64,000 nucleotides of DNA from Massilia agilis (GCF_024756255.1 NZ_JANUHB010000002.1:1116001-1180000); one strand, 5' to 3'; counted from the first letter of the stretch, positions 14,864 to 23,569 are shown. Numbers and translations: made by a program. Notes: a model not told the origin generated them from the letters alone.

Positions 14864-15304
14864 CTAGGGCTGAGCAAACAGGCTCTGATCGTTTCCGATC
14901 CCGAGTTCCAAGTGCTTACCGAGAGCTGAGATCGCATCCGCAATACGGTCAATCTTCGTCGAATGCTCCAAGTCCGTGAGCCGATTGACCTCTTGCCTGG
15001 TCGTTCCCATTCGCCGCGCAAGCTCAGATGGCGCCACGTCTTGCGCAAGCATTTCGTTCATAAGAAAAACCTTTGCGGCCACACTTGGCGGTAGCTCTAC
15101 AAGTTGCTCACCTCGACGTGCCTTTGAAGGAAGTGGTACGGGGCGCTTTTCAGACAGATAAACCCCCATGGTCTCACGCAGCACATCGCGTGCCATAACC
15201 ATTGCGTCATCCTCGTCATCCCCTTGAGTAATTGCTTCGGGAAGATCTCGGAACGCAACCACTATTCCCTCGGGCTCTCGGGTAAAGGTCGCTGGATATT
15301 TCAT
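14864..15304 (-). CDS. hicB: HicB antitoxin
   Basis: 146 residues. The N-terminal half (YPATFTREPEGIVVAFRDLPEAITQGDDEDDAMVMARDVL) is the HicB fold; the C-terminal half is an XRE-type helix-turn-helix (DVAPSELARRMGTTRQEVNRLTDLEHSTKID). HicB binds and inhibits HicA and represses the operon. AAGGG precedes the ATG. The gene runs against the phage late direction, 36 bases from the gene ending at 14828. Confidence 0.92.
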   Translation of the reverse strand: MKYPATFTREPEGIVVAFRDLPEAITQGDDEDDAMVMARDVLRETMGVYLSEKRPVPLPSKARRGEQLVELPPSVAAKVFLMNEMLAQDVAPSELARRMGTTRQEVNRLTDLEHSTKIDRIADAISALGKHLELGIGNDQSLFAQP

Positions 15305-15357
15305 AGGTTTGCCCTTTTCTAGGTGCGTTGAATCTTGATGTGGTGATCGTAGGGAAA

Positions 15358-15369
15358 CCCCTTTCGGGG
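15358..15369 (-). terminator. Short hairpin between hicA and hicB
   Basis: CCCC-GAAA-GGGG followed by TTTCCC on the minus strand. It is short and weak for a terminator. Lying between toxin and antitoxin it could lower read-through or affect message stability. Confidence 0.35.
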
Positions 15370-15375
15370 CTCCCC

Positions 15376-15552
15376 TCACTTTAGTTTTAGTTGCCTCTTC
15401 ACACCCTCTACAAGCCCTGTTGCTAGTTCCTTGCTTGGGTGCCTCGGTAGGAAGCTCGTTCTGCCGTTCAGTTTGACTTTCGTGTGTCGCTTGCCTTCTT
15501 CGAACGTCGCGCCGTACTGCTGGAGCCACCTGACAAACTCACTTTGTTTCAC
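15376..15552 (-). CDS. hicA: HicA mRNA-interferase toxin
   Basis: 58 residues from a GTG preceded by AAAGGAGGTGTG. It begins MKQSEFVRWLQQYGATFEEG and has the KRHTKVKLNGRTSFLPRHPSKEL core, a double-stranded RNA-binding-like fold with the conserved His. HicA cleaves mRNA when free. It is first in the operon, with hicB after a 71-base gap. This is the usual toxin-first order for hicAB. Confidence 0.88.
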   Translation of the reverse strand: MKQSEFVRWLQQYGATFEEGKRHTKVKLNGRTSFLPRHPSKELATGLVEGVKRQLKLK

Positions 15553-15582
15553 CACACCTCCTTTCGTTCAGTTGATGAGATA

Positions 15583-15611
15583 ATTGTAATCAAAATTGGT
15601 TACACTAGCAA
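15583..15611 (-). promoter_or_regulatory. hicAB promoter with operator-like palindrome
   Basis: Read leftward: -35 TTGCTA (15611-15606), 17 bp, -10 TACAAT (15588-15583). Within it lies GTAATC-AAAATT-GGTTAC (15586-15603), an inverted repeat with one mismatch, placed to block the polymerase. HicB is the obvious candidate to bind it. Confidence 0.72.
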
Positions 15612-15686
15612 GAGTTTTCGTAAGCATTTTTGTTGACTGTTGCCATGTGGAAACGTTATGCTGTTGAGACTTACCTAGAGGAACAC

Positions 15687-16286
15687 ATGAGCTTTGCAAA
15701 ATACTGGCTCGCGGCAGCTGCCCTGCTGCTGTGCCTTGCGAGTTCCGCGATCTTGCTCTATCAAGGTCATCCGATATACGCATTGTCCACGTCCCTTTTT
15801 GCGGTCTTGGCGGGGTACGCGATCCTCCGCGGTCTGCTGGAGAGTTTCAGAGACCCGATGTGTAGAGGGGCCTTCGGCTTGATAACGTTGGTCTCAATTG
15901 CCGGCGTCATTGCCGAAAGTGACTTTTTCAATGCAAATCTACAAGAGGCATATAGAAGCGCTGTTCTTGACCTCCAATCGCTTTCTGAACGATGCCCGCC
16001 CACGACGCCGGAAGCCTATCGGTTAGGTACGGAAGGTGCCGCTGCATGCGCAGCTCAAGCTTATGCCGACCAAGCAAGCGCCACGGTTGACCTCGCAAAG
16101 GCCCGGTACCTGGGCCCAGTAGACAGCCTTATATCCAGCGTAACAGCCATGCCGACGAAGGCCACTACAAGACGGTGCGCAACGATAGTGAAAGAAGCCC
16201 TTCGCATCTGTCCTTATGGCCTCCCATCTCTGAACGATGATGAGAAAAAGGCGATATTCGCCGCGGCCGAGAAGGAATCGCGATAG
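15687..16286 (+). CDS. Membrane protein of unknown function
   Basis: 199 residues from the ATG at 15687 (GAGGAACAC upstream); an earlier in-frame ATG at 15630 overlaps the hicAB promoter side. Three hydrophobic segments lie at about residues 5-26, 30-52 and 62-80, followed by a soluble, Cys-containing domain (LSERCPPTTPEAYRL, ACAAQAYADQAS, TTRRCATIVKEALRICPYG). It diverges from hicAB. It may be cargo expressed in the lysogen; no family is recognised. Confidence 0.65.
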   Translation: MSFAKYWLAAAALLLCLASSAILLYQGHPIYALSTSLFAVLAGYAILRGLLESFRDPMCRGAFGLITLVSIAGVIAESDFFNANLQEAYRSAVLDLQSLSERCPPTTPEAYRLGTEGAAACAAQAYADQASATVDLAKARYLGPVDSLISSVTAMPTKATTRRCATIVKEALRICPYGLPSLNDDEKKAIFAAAEKESR

Positions 16287-16290
16287 TACG

Positions 16291-16319
16291 TTGACAGTGC
16301 GAAAGCATAAGAGCAAAAT
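16291..16319 (+). promoter_or_regulatory. Candidate late promoter
   Basis: TTGACA (16291-16296), 17 bp, CAAAAT (16314-16319). It lies in the 480-base stretch with no confident gene between the membrane protein and the first late gene. Two terminators downstream (16404 and 16728) make it a candidate for the promoter on which Q acts. This is inference. A 37-codon frame at 16455-16568 is possible but has no other support. Confidence 0.45.
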
Positions 16320-16403
16320 CCTGTCTGACAATTTATTTCCGTCGATACAAAGACGAGACAGGGTTCCCGATGGGAGCCCCCGGCGTCTCCGGAAGAAACG
16401 TAA

Positions 16404-16434
16404 AGCCCGCCCCGAAAGGTCAGCGGGCTTTTTG
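16404..16434 (+). terminator. Intrinsic terminator before the late genes
   Basis: AGCCCGC (16404-16410) pairs with GCGGGCT (16423-16429), followed by a T tract. It ends transcripts from 16291 unless they are antiterminated. Confidence 0.78.
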
Positions 16435-16727
16435 CTTTGGTACTAGCTCAGACCATGCGTGTACACCCACGCGATGAGCAACGCTACGTCGTGTATCAGG
16501 GAAAAGATTGGCCGGTAGTGCTTGGCAAAGCGGCAAATGCGTTTTATGTAAGTTTGCATATTGGTTGACAGGCTGTTGATCCTATTGTGGTCCCGATGCT
16601 CAGTCTGCTGCTCTAGGCAAGGGAGTTCTTGTGGTGGGATTTCCGGGCATTGTCCGTTCCGCGAGCCACGGTATGCACACCCCCTCTTGTAGTTTCAGTG
16701 TCCCCGCCGCCTGTTCTGGCGGTACTC

Positions 16728-16756
16728 GGCCCGGCCTTGGTGCCGGGCCTTTTTTT
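16728..16756 (+). terminator. Strong intrinsic terminator ahead of the packaging genes
   Basis: A perfect 8-bp stem (GGCCCGGC at 16728-16735, GCCGGGCC at 16742-16749), a six-base loop, then seven T. It stands 11 bases before the ATG of the first late gene, so late transcription must pass through it. Confidence 0.88.
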
Positions 16757-16767
16757 GGACATGCGCC

Positions 16768-16983
16768 ATGACGCCAGCCGAATACGCCAGCGCGATCGTG
16801 CGCGCGGTTATGAATGAGAACGATGCCATGTTGAGCTCCATCGCCCAGCGTCAGGCTGAGAGCGCGGAGGCGATGAGCATCCTACTGGCCAAGGGCTACG
16901 GGACGAGCGGGATGGGGCTGGCGGCACTGGTACGGCTGGTTCCTGTGGCGAACCTGGGAGGGAATGAGCATGAACAAAGCTGA
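16768..16983 (+). CDS. Small hypothetical protein, first late gene
   Basis: 71 residues (MTPAEYASAIVRAVMNENDAML...), predicted helical N-terminus and a Gly-rich end. It directly follows a strong terminator and has no clear ribosome site. It overlaps the next gene by about 20 bases. Not recognised. Confidence 0.55.
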   Translation: MTPAEYASAIVRAVMNENDAMLSSIAQRQAESAEAMSILLAKGYGTSGMGLAALVRLVPVANLGGNEHEQS

Positions 16984-17170
16984 GATGAAAGTCGGTGAAG
17001 CCCTGTCGTGGTATGCCCGCAAGTGGTGGATGCGCACGCGTACTGTGCAGGCCGAAGCGACCAGTGAAGGCATCGGTGCATCGGCCGAGCTGTACTGCCC
17101 TTGGTTGGCCAAGCCGCTCGACTGGCTGCACGCTGCGGTCTTCGGTAGCGCGAAACAACAACCTGTCTGA
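16964..17170 (+). CDS. Small hypothetical phage protein
   Basis: 68 residues from 16964, or 66 from the ATG at 16970, which is better spaced from GGGAGGGA. The sequence (KVGEALSWYARKWWMRTRTVQAEATSEG) is rich in Trp and Arg. It lies just before the HNH gene of the packaging module. Function unknown. Confidence 0.5.
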   Translation: MSMNKAEMKVGEALSWYARKWWMRTRTVQAEATSEGIGASAELYCPWLAKPLDWLHAAVFGSAKQQPV

Positions 17171-17176
17171 GCCTCG

Positions 17177-17491
17177 ATGCGCGTCACCACCCTCAAGCCC
17201 CGTATCCAGGCCGCCAACCTCTCGCGCATTCAGGCGGCTCCCAACGTCGCGGTCGAGCGCAAGCGTGGGTATGCCGGCGTCAAGGACCGGGAGCGGATCC
17301 GCGCGCGCGACTGCGGGCTGTGCCAGGCATGCAAGCGCGAGGGCAAGGTGACCCTAGGCGTAGACGTTGACCATATCCGCCCTCTATGGGAAGGCGGGAG
17401 CGACGACGACGATAATAAGGAGCTGCTGTGCACGCCTCACCACGAGGCCAAGACGGCGGCTGAAGCGGCTCGCCGCGCCGGCGGAGGCTGA
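17177..17491 (+). CDS. HNH endonuclease of the packaging module
   Basis: 104 residues. The HNH core is CGLCQACKREG..VDVDHIRPLWEGGSDDDDNKELLCTPHHEAKT, with two CxxC knuckles and the DH...N...H signature. In HK97-like phages an HNH protein next to the terminase is often needed for DNA packaging and cooperates with the large subunit. The gene lies upstream of terS and terL, as expected. Confidence 0.9.
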   Translation: MRVTTLKPRIQAANLSRIQAAPNVAVERKRGYAGVKDRERIRARDCGLCQACKREGKVTLGVDVDHIRPLWEGGSDDDDNKELLCTPHHEAKTAAEAARRAGGG

Positions 17492-17585
17492 CCAGGGGGG
17501 GCATCCGATCTTTGGGCCCCTTCGGGCCGACACCGCATGGTCTCTCACGCGCAAAAAAATCCCTCCCGTATCAAATCGAAATCAA

Positions 17586-17894
17586 ATGGCCGGCGTTAAA
17601 GGACGAAGCGGCGGCGCCCGTCCTGGGGCCGGTCGCAAACCAAAAAAACCAGCAGCGACAGGGCTAGCTGACCCGCTCGATTTCTTGAAAGCGGTATGGC
17701 TGGGCGAGGTTGAGGCAAACGTCGCCCAGGTGCGAGCCGCGACCGCAGCCCTGCCCTTCATGCACAAGAAGCTTGGCGAAGGCGGCAAAGCGAAGGACGA
17801 TGCCGAGGCAGCTCAAAAGGAAGCGGCCGGTGGAAAGTTCGGTCGGCGTGGCATGCCTCGACTTGCCGCCGCCGATGGGAAGGCAGTTAAGTGA
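17586..17894 (+). CDS. Terminase small subunit
   Basis: 102 residues. It begins MAGVKGRSGGARPGAGRKPK, a basic Gly-rich N-terminus common to small terminases of this type, followed by DPLDFLKAVWLGEVEANVAQVRAATAALPFMHKK. It should recognise the phage DNA packaging site and bring the large subunit. No good ribosome site precedes the ATG. It overlaps the large-subunit start by four bases. Confidence 0.8.
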   Translation: MAGVKGRSGGARPGAGRKPKKPAATGLADPLDFLKAVWLGEVEANVAQVRAATAALPFMHKKLGEGGKAKDDAEAAQKEAAGGKFGRRGMPRLAAADGKAVK

Positions 17895-19561
17895 ACGACT
17901 GGACTACTGCATGTCCCGATTGGGAATCGCGGATCGTCAAGCGGGAGAGCTTGATCGTTTGCCCTCCCTTGTTCCCATCCGTGGCGGACGAGGCGTGGGA
18001 TATGTGCAGTGAGTTTCGGTTGACCGACGTAATGGGTCAGCCACTGCTCGGTGATGCCTCGCTTCCCTGGTTGCGGAACTTCGTTCGGGCAGTGTTCGGC
18101 GCCGAGGATCCGGAAACCGGCCGGCGCCACATCAACGAATTCATGCTCATGGTGAGCAAAAAAAACGCGAAGTCCACGATAGCCGCGGCAATCATGCTTT
18201 GCGCCCTATTGATGAACTGGCGAAAATCGGCTGAGTTACTGATCCTCAGTCCGACTAAGGAGATCGCGGACAACAGCTACAAGCCGATCCGCGATTTCAT
18301 CAAGGCAGATGAGGAGCTGTCTGCGCTGTTGAAGGTGCAGGACTACTTCCGGACGATTACCCACAGGGAGACCGAGGCTACCCTGAAAGTGGTAGCTGCG
18401 GATAGTGACACGGTATCCGGGAAAAAGGCGTCATTCGTGTTCGTGGACGAGCTCCACGAATTTGGAAAGCAGGCCAAGGCATCAAACATGCTGCTCGAGG
18501 CGACCGGTGGTCTAGCGTCCCGGCCTGAGGGCTTTGTCATCTACGCGACGACACAATCTGCCGAGCCGCCCGCCGGCGTATTCAAGGCGAAGCTGGACTA
18601 TGCCCGCAAGGTTCGGGACGGCAAGATCGTAGATAAGAAGTTTCTTCCGGTGATCTATGAGTTCCCGCCCGCGATGCTTGAGGGCGGAGCGTATCGGGAC
18701 CTCGAGAACGCCTACATCACGAACCCGAACTGGGGCGCTTCAGTAGATATCGAGCGTATTACCCAACTGTACAGCCAGGCGAAGGAGACCGGCGAACAGG
18801 AGTTCAAGGAGTTCCTGGCCAAGCACTTAAATGTGGAGATCGGTCTGAACCTACGCTCTGACCGCTGGGCCGGCGCCGACTTTTGGGAGCGACAAGGCGA
18901 GAAGGGGCTGACGCTGGAATCCCTGCTCGATCGTTGCGAGGTCGCAGTGGTCGGGATCGATGGCGGCGGCTTGGATGACTTGCTGGGCTTCGTCGTGATC
19001 GGCCGTGAGAAGGAAACTCGGCGCTGGCTGCTGTGGGCTCACGCCTGGGCACATGAAATCGTGCTCGAGCGGCGGAAAGAGGTGGCGAGCAAGCTGCTGG
19101 ACTTTGCGAAGGATGGTGACCTCACACTCGTTAAGCAGCCAGGCGATGACGTGGTAGCGGTGGCCGATGTGGTCTGCCGCGTGCGGGACGCCGGCCTGCT
19201 TCCGGAAGAGAAGTCAATCGGCGTGGACGCCGCTGGCATCGGTGACATTGTGGATGAACTTACCGCGCCAGGGCGCGACTTCACGATGGAACAGATCGTC
19301 GGCATTTCGCAAGGCTGGCGCCTTGGTAGCGCGATCAAGACCACGGAACGCAAGGTTGCCGGCCGGGAGTTGGTGCACGGTGGGCGGCCCATGATGGCCT
19401 GGTGCGTCGGTAACGCCCGTGTGGAGCCGCGCGGGAACGCGATCTTGATCACTAAGCAGGCATCGGGCTCGGCAAAGATCGACCCGTTGATGGCGGCATT
19501 TAACGCGGCCTCGCTGATGGCCCTTAACCCGGCTGGCGGTGGGCAGTCCTTTTGGGAGTAG
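17891..19561 (+). CDS. Terminase large subunit
   Basis: 556 residues, normal for the HK97-type family. The ATPase domain has a Walker A-like VSKKNAKST (about 88-96) and Walker B FVFVDELHE (about 183-191). The C-terminal nuclease domain has acidic residues in VVGIDGGGLDDL and IGVDAAGIGDIVDEL. It pumps DNA into the prohead and cuts concatemers. Confidence 0.95.
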   Translation: MNDWTTACPDWESRIVKRESLIVCPPLFPSVADEAWDMCSEFRLTDVMGQPLLGDASLPWLRNFVRAVFGAEDPETGRRHINEFMLMVSKKNAKSTIAAAIMLCALLMNWRKSAELLILSPTKEIADNSYKPIRDFIKADEELSALLKVQDYFRTITHRETEATLKVVAADSDTVSGKKASFVFVDELHEFGKQAKASNMLLEATGGLASRPEGFVIYATTQSAEPPAGVFKAKLDYARKVRDGKIVDKKFLPVIYEFPPAMLEGGAYRDLENAYITNPNWGASVDIERITQLYSQAKETGEQEFKEFLAKHLNVEIGLNLRSDRWAGADFWERQGEKGLTLESLLDRCEVAVVGIDGGGLDDLLGFVVIGREKETRRWLLWAHAWAHEIVLERRKEVASKLLDFAKDGDLTLVKQPGDDVVAVADVVCRVRDAGLLPEEKSIGVDAAGIGDIVDELTAPGRDFTMEQIVGISQGWRLGSAIKTTERKVAGRELVHGGRPMMAWCVGNARVEPRGNAILITKQASGSAKIDPLMAAFNAASLMALNPAGGGQSFWE

Positions 19562-19563
19562 CA

Positions 19564-19722
19564 ATGAAAGAGCTGTTTGCGCATTTGCCCGACATTTTGA
19601 TGCTGGCTGGCGCCGCTGCTATCTCATTCGGCGCGGGAATGGTATCCATGCCGGCGGGCTGGATCGTGGGCGGCGCTTTTGCTCTGGCAGGCGGTGTCAT
19701 ATTGGCGCGGGGCGATAAGTAA
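19564..19722 (+). CDS. Small membrane protein between terminase and portal
   Basis: 52 residues (MKELFAHLPDILMLAGAAAI..), read directly from the sequence, with two hydrophobic segments (ILMLAGAAAISFGAGMVSM and GWIVGGAFALAGGVILA). It starts three bases after the terL stop, and its stop overlaps the portal ATG (TAATG). Small membrane proteins in this slot are common in HK97-like phages but have no known role. Confidence 0.7.
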   Translation: MKELFAHLPDILMLAGAAAISFGAGMVSMPAGWIVGGAFALAGGVILARGDK

Positions 19723-20945
19723 TGGGCATCCTGGCACGCGCGGTCGAGCGCAAGAGCACCGGTAACGTGTGGGAGCGCTGGATTGAGCTGATGGATATGG
19801 GAGGCCGCTCCAAGGCTGGACCTACCGTCAATCGCGACACGATCTGGAAGGTCTCCGCGGCCATGGCCTGCATGCGCGAGATCTCTCAAGGGCTGGCGCA
19901 GGTGCCTTTCAAGCTGATGCAGGACTATGAGGACGCAGGCCTGCCGCGAAAGCGTGTAGCCCGCGACCACAAGATGTACGACCTGCTGACTGCGAAGCCG
20001 AACGGCTGGCAGACCTCGTTCGAATTCATGGAAACGCTCGGGCTGCATGCCAGTCTGGGCAACGCCTACGTCTTCAAGAACATGTACCGCGGCGCCGTGG
20101 GTGAGCTGATTTTGCTGAACCCAAGTCAGGTGAAGGCCGAGCAGAAAGAGGACTGGAGCATAAGCTACAAGGTGCGCGGAAAGTCTGGCGGGGAAGTTGA
20201 TATTCCGGCGGCTCAGATCTGGCACGTGCGCGGTCCTAGCTGGGACGGTTTCCTTGGGATTGACACGCTGTACGTGGCAAAAGAGGCTCTTGGTCTGTCG
20301 CTGGCGCTCGAGGAAAGTGCCGGGGCTCTTCATGCCAACGGTGTACGCCCTTCGGGCGTCTACTCGGTCGAAGGAACGCTCACACCGGACCAGCACAGCA
20401 AGCTGGCTGCCTGGCTGAAGCGTGAAGCCGGCGGCGCTGGCAATACCGGCGCTCCGCTTGTGCTCGACCGTGCCGCCAAGTGGCTCTCTACAGCAATGAC
20501 CAGCGTGGATGCGCAGCATAAGGAAATGCGTGACCAGCAAATTGAGGAGGTCTGCCGGTTCTTTGGCGTGCTGCCGTCGATCATCGGCTACACCGGCGAT
20601 AAGGCAAACACGTACGCCAGTGCGGAGGTGATGGAAAACGCGCATAAGGTGCGCACCCAAGGCCGTTGGTACAAGCGTGTTCAGGACTCGGCAAACGTCA
20701 ACCTACTGACGGATGCCGAGCGCGCCAAGGGCTACTACTGGAAGTTCATCACGAACGGCCTGATGGCCGCATCCGCCAAAGACCGCGGCGAGTACTACGG
20801 TAAGGCCCTCGGCTCCGGCGGCTCGCCGGCGTTCATGACGCAGGATGAAATCCGCGCCCTCGAGGATCTGGACCCAATGGGTGGCGAAGCCTCCAAGCTG
20901 CCTCCGCTACAAGGCAAGCCTGCCGTATCGAATCCCCCTAATTAA
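19722..20945 (+). CDS. HK97-family portal protein
   Basis: 407 residues, the usual length. The NRDTIWKVSAAMACMREISQGLAQVPFKLM start, HMYD..LLTAKPNGWQTSFEFMETLGLH and the GVLPSIIGYTGDKANTYASAEVMENAHKV segment are typical. It forms the dodecameric ring through which DNA enters the capsid and on which the connector is built. Order terL-portal-protease-capsid is standard. Confidence 0.95.
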   Translation: MGILARAVERKSTGNVWERWIELMDMGGRSKAGPTVNRDTIWKVSAAMACMREISQGLAQVPFKLMQDYEDAGLPRKRVARDHKMYDLLTAKPNGWQTSFEFMETLGLHASLGNAYVFKNMYRGAVGELILLNPSQVKAEQKEDWSISYKVRGKSGGEVDIPAAQIWHVRGPSWDGFLGIDTLYVAKEALGLSLALEESAGALHANGVRPSGVYSVEGTLTPDQHSKLAAWLKREAGGAGNTGAPLVLDRAAKWLSTAMTSVDAQHKEMRDQQIEEVCRFFGVLPSIIGYTGDKANTYASAEVMENAHKVRTQGRWYKRVQDSANVNLLTDAERAKGYYWKFITNGLMAASAKDRGEYYGKALGSGGSPAFMTQDEIRALEDLDPMGGEASKLPPLQGKPAVSNPPN

Positions 20946-20954
20946 AGGGAAATC

Positions 20955-21614
20955 ATGGAAATAAAGTACATCGAGCGCCCCTTCGAAGTGAAGGCGGTGC
21001 AGGAGAATGGCGTCTTCGAAGGCTTCGGCAGCATCTTCGGAAACGTCGATCTGGACAACGACATCGTTGCACCTGGCGCCTTCACTGAGTCGCTCGCCCA
21101 ATGGAAAGCATCGGGCCGTTTGCCCCCGATCCTGTGGCAGCACCGTTCGGGCGAGCCGATTGGGCCGTACCTGGAGATGCAAGAACAGGCGGCTGGTCTT
21201 TGGGTTAAGGGCCAGCTGCTCGTGGACGATGTGCAGCGTGCCCGCGAGGCCCGGGCGCTAATGAAGGCCAAGGCTGTGAACGGCCTTTCCATCGGCTATG
21301 CGGTCCGCGAAGATAGCTATGACAGGGTAACGGGCGTGCGAACCCTGAAAAAGGTCGACCTGTGGGAGGTTTCCATCGTCACCTTCCCGGCAAATCCCTC
21401 GGCGCAGATCAGCTCCGTCAAGAGCGCCATCGACGCCATCCAAACCGTGCGCGAAGCGGAAGAGTTCCTGCGGGATGCAGGACTCAGCAAAGCGCAGGCC
21501 GCGGCCTTCATCGGCCGCTTCAAGTCCCTGTCGGGCCAGAGGGAGTCTGGCGACGAGCTGGGCGACCTGGTGGCTTCGATCGTGAAGTTCACCGAACCAA
21601 CCACCAACTCCTGA
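20955..21614 (+). CDS. HK97-family prohead protease
   Basis: 219 residues. The catalytic His is in ILWQHRSGEPIG (about 57-68) and the Ser in VNGLSIGY (about 110-117), the S78 pattern. It cleaves the capsid delta domain during maturation. An AAAGGGAAATC site precedes its ATG. Confidence 0.93.
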   Translation: MEIKYIERPFEVKAVQENGVFEGFGSIFGNVDLDNDIVAPGAFTESLAQWKASGRLPPILWQHRSGEPIGPYLEMQEQAAGLWVKGQLLVDDVQRAREARALMKAKAVNGLSIGYAVREDSYDRVTGVRTLKKVDLWEVSIVTFPANPSAQISSVKSAIDAIQTVREAEEFLRDAGLSKAQAAAFIGRFKSLSGQRESGDELGDLVASIVKFTEPTTNS

Positions 21615-21625
21615 AAGGACTGAAC

Positions 21626-23077
21626 ATGAAAAGCAACCTGAACATGCAGCGCAAGCTGACCATCGGCCTCATCGCCCTGCTCTCGATCTTCGCGATCTTT
21701 GCACTGATGGGCCACCCGCTCATCCCCCACGACGTTTTCGCTTCGCTCGGGACTGCCGGCATGATGCCGTTCGCTGGTGAAATCGACCTGAAAGGCGTGA
21801 AAGAAGCGCTCGAAAAGCAAGGCGGCGCCTGGGAAGAGTACAAAAAGACCAACGATGCCCGCCTCAAGGCGATCGAGGAAGGCAAGGGTACGGCCGATCT
21901 CGAAGCCAAGCTGGCCGAAATGGAAAAAGACCTCAAGCAGGCCGGCGACGAGCTCAAGGAAATCGCTCTCAAGTCGAAGCGTCCGCAATTGTCGTCGGAG
22001 GGTGAACAGAAAGCAGCTGCTGTGCTGAAGGCGTTCAACGCCAAGGGACTAGCCGCGGCGATCGAAGCCGGCAAGTCGTTCGCTCCCCTGTCGGCCGACG
22101 GCTACGCCGAGTACAAAGCTGCCATGAGCCAGTACATTCGCCAAGACCTCAAGGGTCTATCGGCTGAGCAGCTCAAAGCCATCAACGTGGGCAATGCTGG
22201 CCAAGGCGGCTTCCTGGTGGGCGAAGAAATGGAAGCAGGCATCGATCGCGTGATCGGCAGCTACAGCTCCATGCGCCAGATCGCCACCGTCCGCTCCATT
22301 GGCCAGGCCAGCTACAAGAAGCTGGTGAAGGTCACCGGCACTTCGGGTGCCAAACGTGGCGGTGAGAACACCACGCCGACGAACGGCAACAGCCCAAGCT
22401 GGGTCGAGCTGGAATTCAAGGCCGGCACCTACATTTCCGAGCAGCGCATCACCAGCGAAGCGCTGGAAGATGCCGTGCAGGACGTGGAAAGCGACCTGCA
22501 GGACGAAATCGGCATGGAATTCGCCGAAATGGAAGGGTCTGACTTCATCGACGGCGACGGTATCAACGGCCCGCGCGGCCTGCTAGCCTATGGCATGGTC
22601 GAAAACGACGGCTGGGAATGGGGCAAGGTTGGCTACGTGAAGTCCGGGGGCGCCGCCGCCTTCGCCGCGACCAACCCGAGCGACCGCCTGATCGACCTGC
22701 AGCACTCGCTGAAGCGCCAGTTCCGAGCCAATGCCGTCTGGACGATGAACGACGCAACGCTGGCTGCAATCCGCAAGTTCAAGGACGGCAACGGTATCTA
22801 CCTGTGGGCGCCGTCCGGCCTGCTGAACGGTGTCGCCGGTCAGCTGCTTGGTCACGGCGTTGTTACCGACGACTTCATGCCGGACTTGGGGGCCAACACG
22901 TTCCCGGTAGCCTTCGGTGACTTCAAGCGTGCGTACTACGTCATCGACCGCAAGGGCATCGCCGTTCTGCGCGATGCGGCCAGTGCCTTCCCGCACGTCC
23001 GCTTCCTCGCCCGCAAGCGCGTGGGTGGCGGCATCGCCAACTTCCAGGCGGTGAAGCTGCTCAAGTGCGAGGCCTGA
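21626..23077 (+). CDS. HK97-type major capsid protein with a hydrophobic N-terminus
   Basis: 483 residues from the ATG at 21626, which has a strong GAAAGGACTGAAC site. Residues about 50-120 form the coiled delta (scaffold) region (EALEKQGGAWEEYKKTNDARLKAIEE). The mature part follows with typical motifs (GNAGQGGFLVGEEM, SYSSMRQIATV, YISEQRITSEALEDAVQDVE, AVWTMNDATLAAIRKFKD, FGDFKRAYYVIDRKGIAVLRD). Unusual: residues 8-28 (QRKLTIGLIALLSIFAIFALM) look like a transmembrane segment ahead of the delta domain. The protease would remove it on maturation. Confidence 0.93.
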   Translation: MKSNLNMQRKLTIGLIALLSIFAIFALMGHPLIPHDVFASLGTAGMMPFAGEIDLKGVKEALEKQGGAWEEYKKTNDARLKAIEEGKGTADLEAKLAEMEKDLKQAGDELKEIALKSKRPQLSSEGEQKAAAVLKAFNAKGLAAAIEAGKSFAPLSADGYAEYKAAMSQYIRQDLKGLSAEQLKAINVGNAGQGGFLVGEEMEAGIDRVIGSYSSMRQIATVRSIGQASYKKLVKVTGTSGAKRGGENTTPTNGNSPSWVELEFKAGTYISEQRITSEALEDAVQDVESDLQDEIGMEFAEMEGSDFIDGDGINGPRGLLAYGMVENDGWEWGKVGYVKSGGAAAFAATNPSDRLIDLQHSLKRQFRANAVWTMNDATLAAIRKFKDGNGIYLWAPSGLLNGVAGQLLGHGVVTDDFMPDLGANTFPVAFGDFKRAYYVIDRKGIAVLRDAASAFPHVRFLARKRVGGGIANFQAVKLLKCEA

Positions 23078-23096
23078 TCGCGTACTGAGCCCTGAA

Positions 23097-23118
23097 AGCG
23101 CCACCGTCGGGTGGCGCT
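23097..23118 (+). other. Hairpin after the capsid gene
   Basis: A perfect 9-bp stem (AGCGCCACC and GGTGGCGCT) with a four-base loop and no T tract. It may stabilise the capsid message or mark an RNA-processing site. Confidence 0.55.
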
Positions 23119-23146
23119 CACTGAACCTCCATCCAAGGACAAAGAC

Positions 23147-23569
23147 ATGAAAGACCTGATGAACCTGATTTCCCCGAAACTGGCCATCGCGCCGGTTTCC
23201 GTCCCTGACAATACCGCCCAAGTGGGCCAAGTGATCGATCGCCAGGGCTTCGACTCGCTCACCTATGTGATCGTTTCCGGCGCCCTCGTGGATGCTGATG
23301 CCACCTTTACCACCCTGCTGGAAGAAGGCGACCAGGCGAACATGAGCGATGCGGCCGCGGTGGCCGATGCAGACCTGATCGGGACCGAAGCGCTGGCCAG
23401 CTTCACTTTTGCGGATGACAACAAGTGCTTCAAGCTGGGCTACAAGGGCGCGAAGCGGTACACCCGCCTGACCATCACCCCTGCAAACAACGCCTCGGCC
23501 GGCCTGATTTCGGCCATCGCCGTCCTGGGCTTCCCGGCACTGGCGCCGACCGCCAATCCGCCGGCGTAA
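23147..23569 (+). CDS. Probable head decoration protein
   Basis: 140 residues from the ATG at 23147 (AAGGACAAAGAC upstream). The sequence (SVPDNTAQVGQVIDRQGFDSLTYVIVSGALVDADATFTTLLEEGDQANMSDAAAV) is beta-rich and similar in style to small proteins that follow the capsid gene in many siphophages. A decoration or stabilising role is inferred from position. It lies between a hairpin and a terminator. Confidence 0.6.
   Translation: MKDLMNLISPKLAIAPVSVPDNTAQVGQVIDRQGFDSLTYVIVSGALVDADATFTTLLEEGDQANMSDAAAVADADLIGTEALASFTFADDNKCFKLGYKGAKRYTRLTITPANNASAGLISAIAVLGFPALAPTANPPA

Noticed and set aside
16455..16568. 37-codon frame in the late control gap
   Set aside because: No ribosome site, no neighbour coupling; left as a possibility only.
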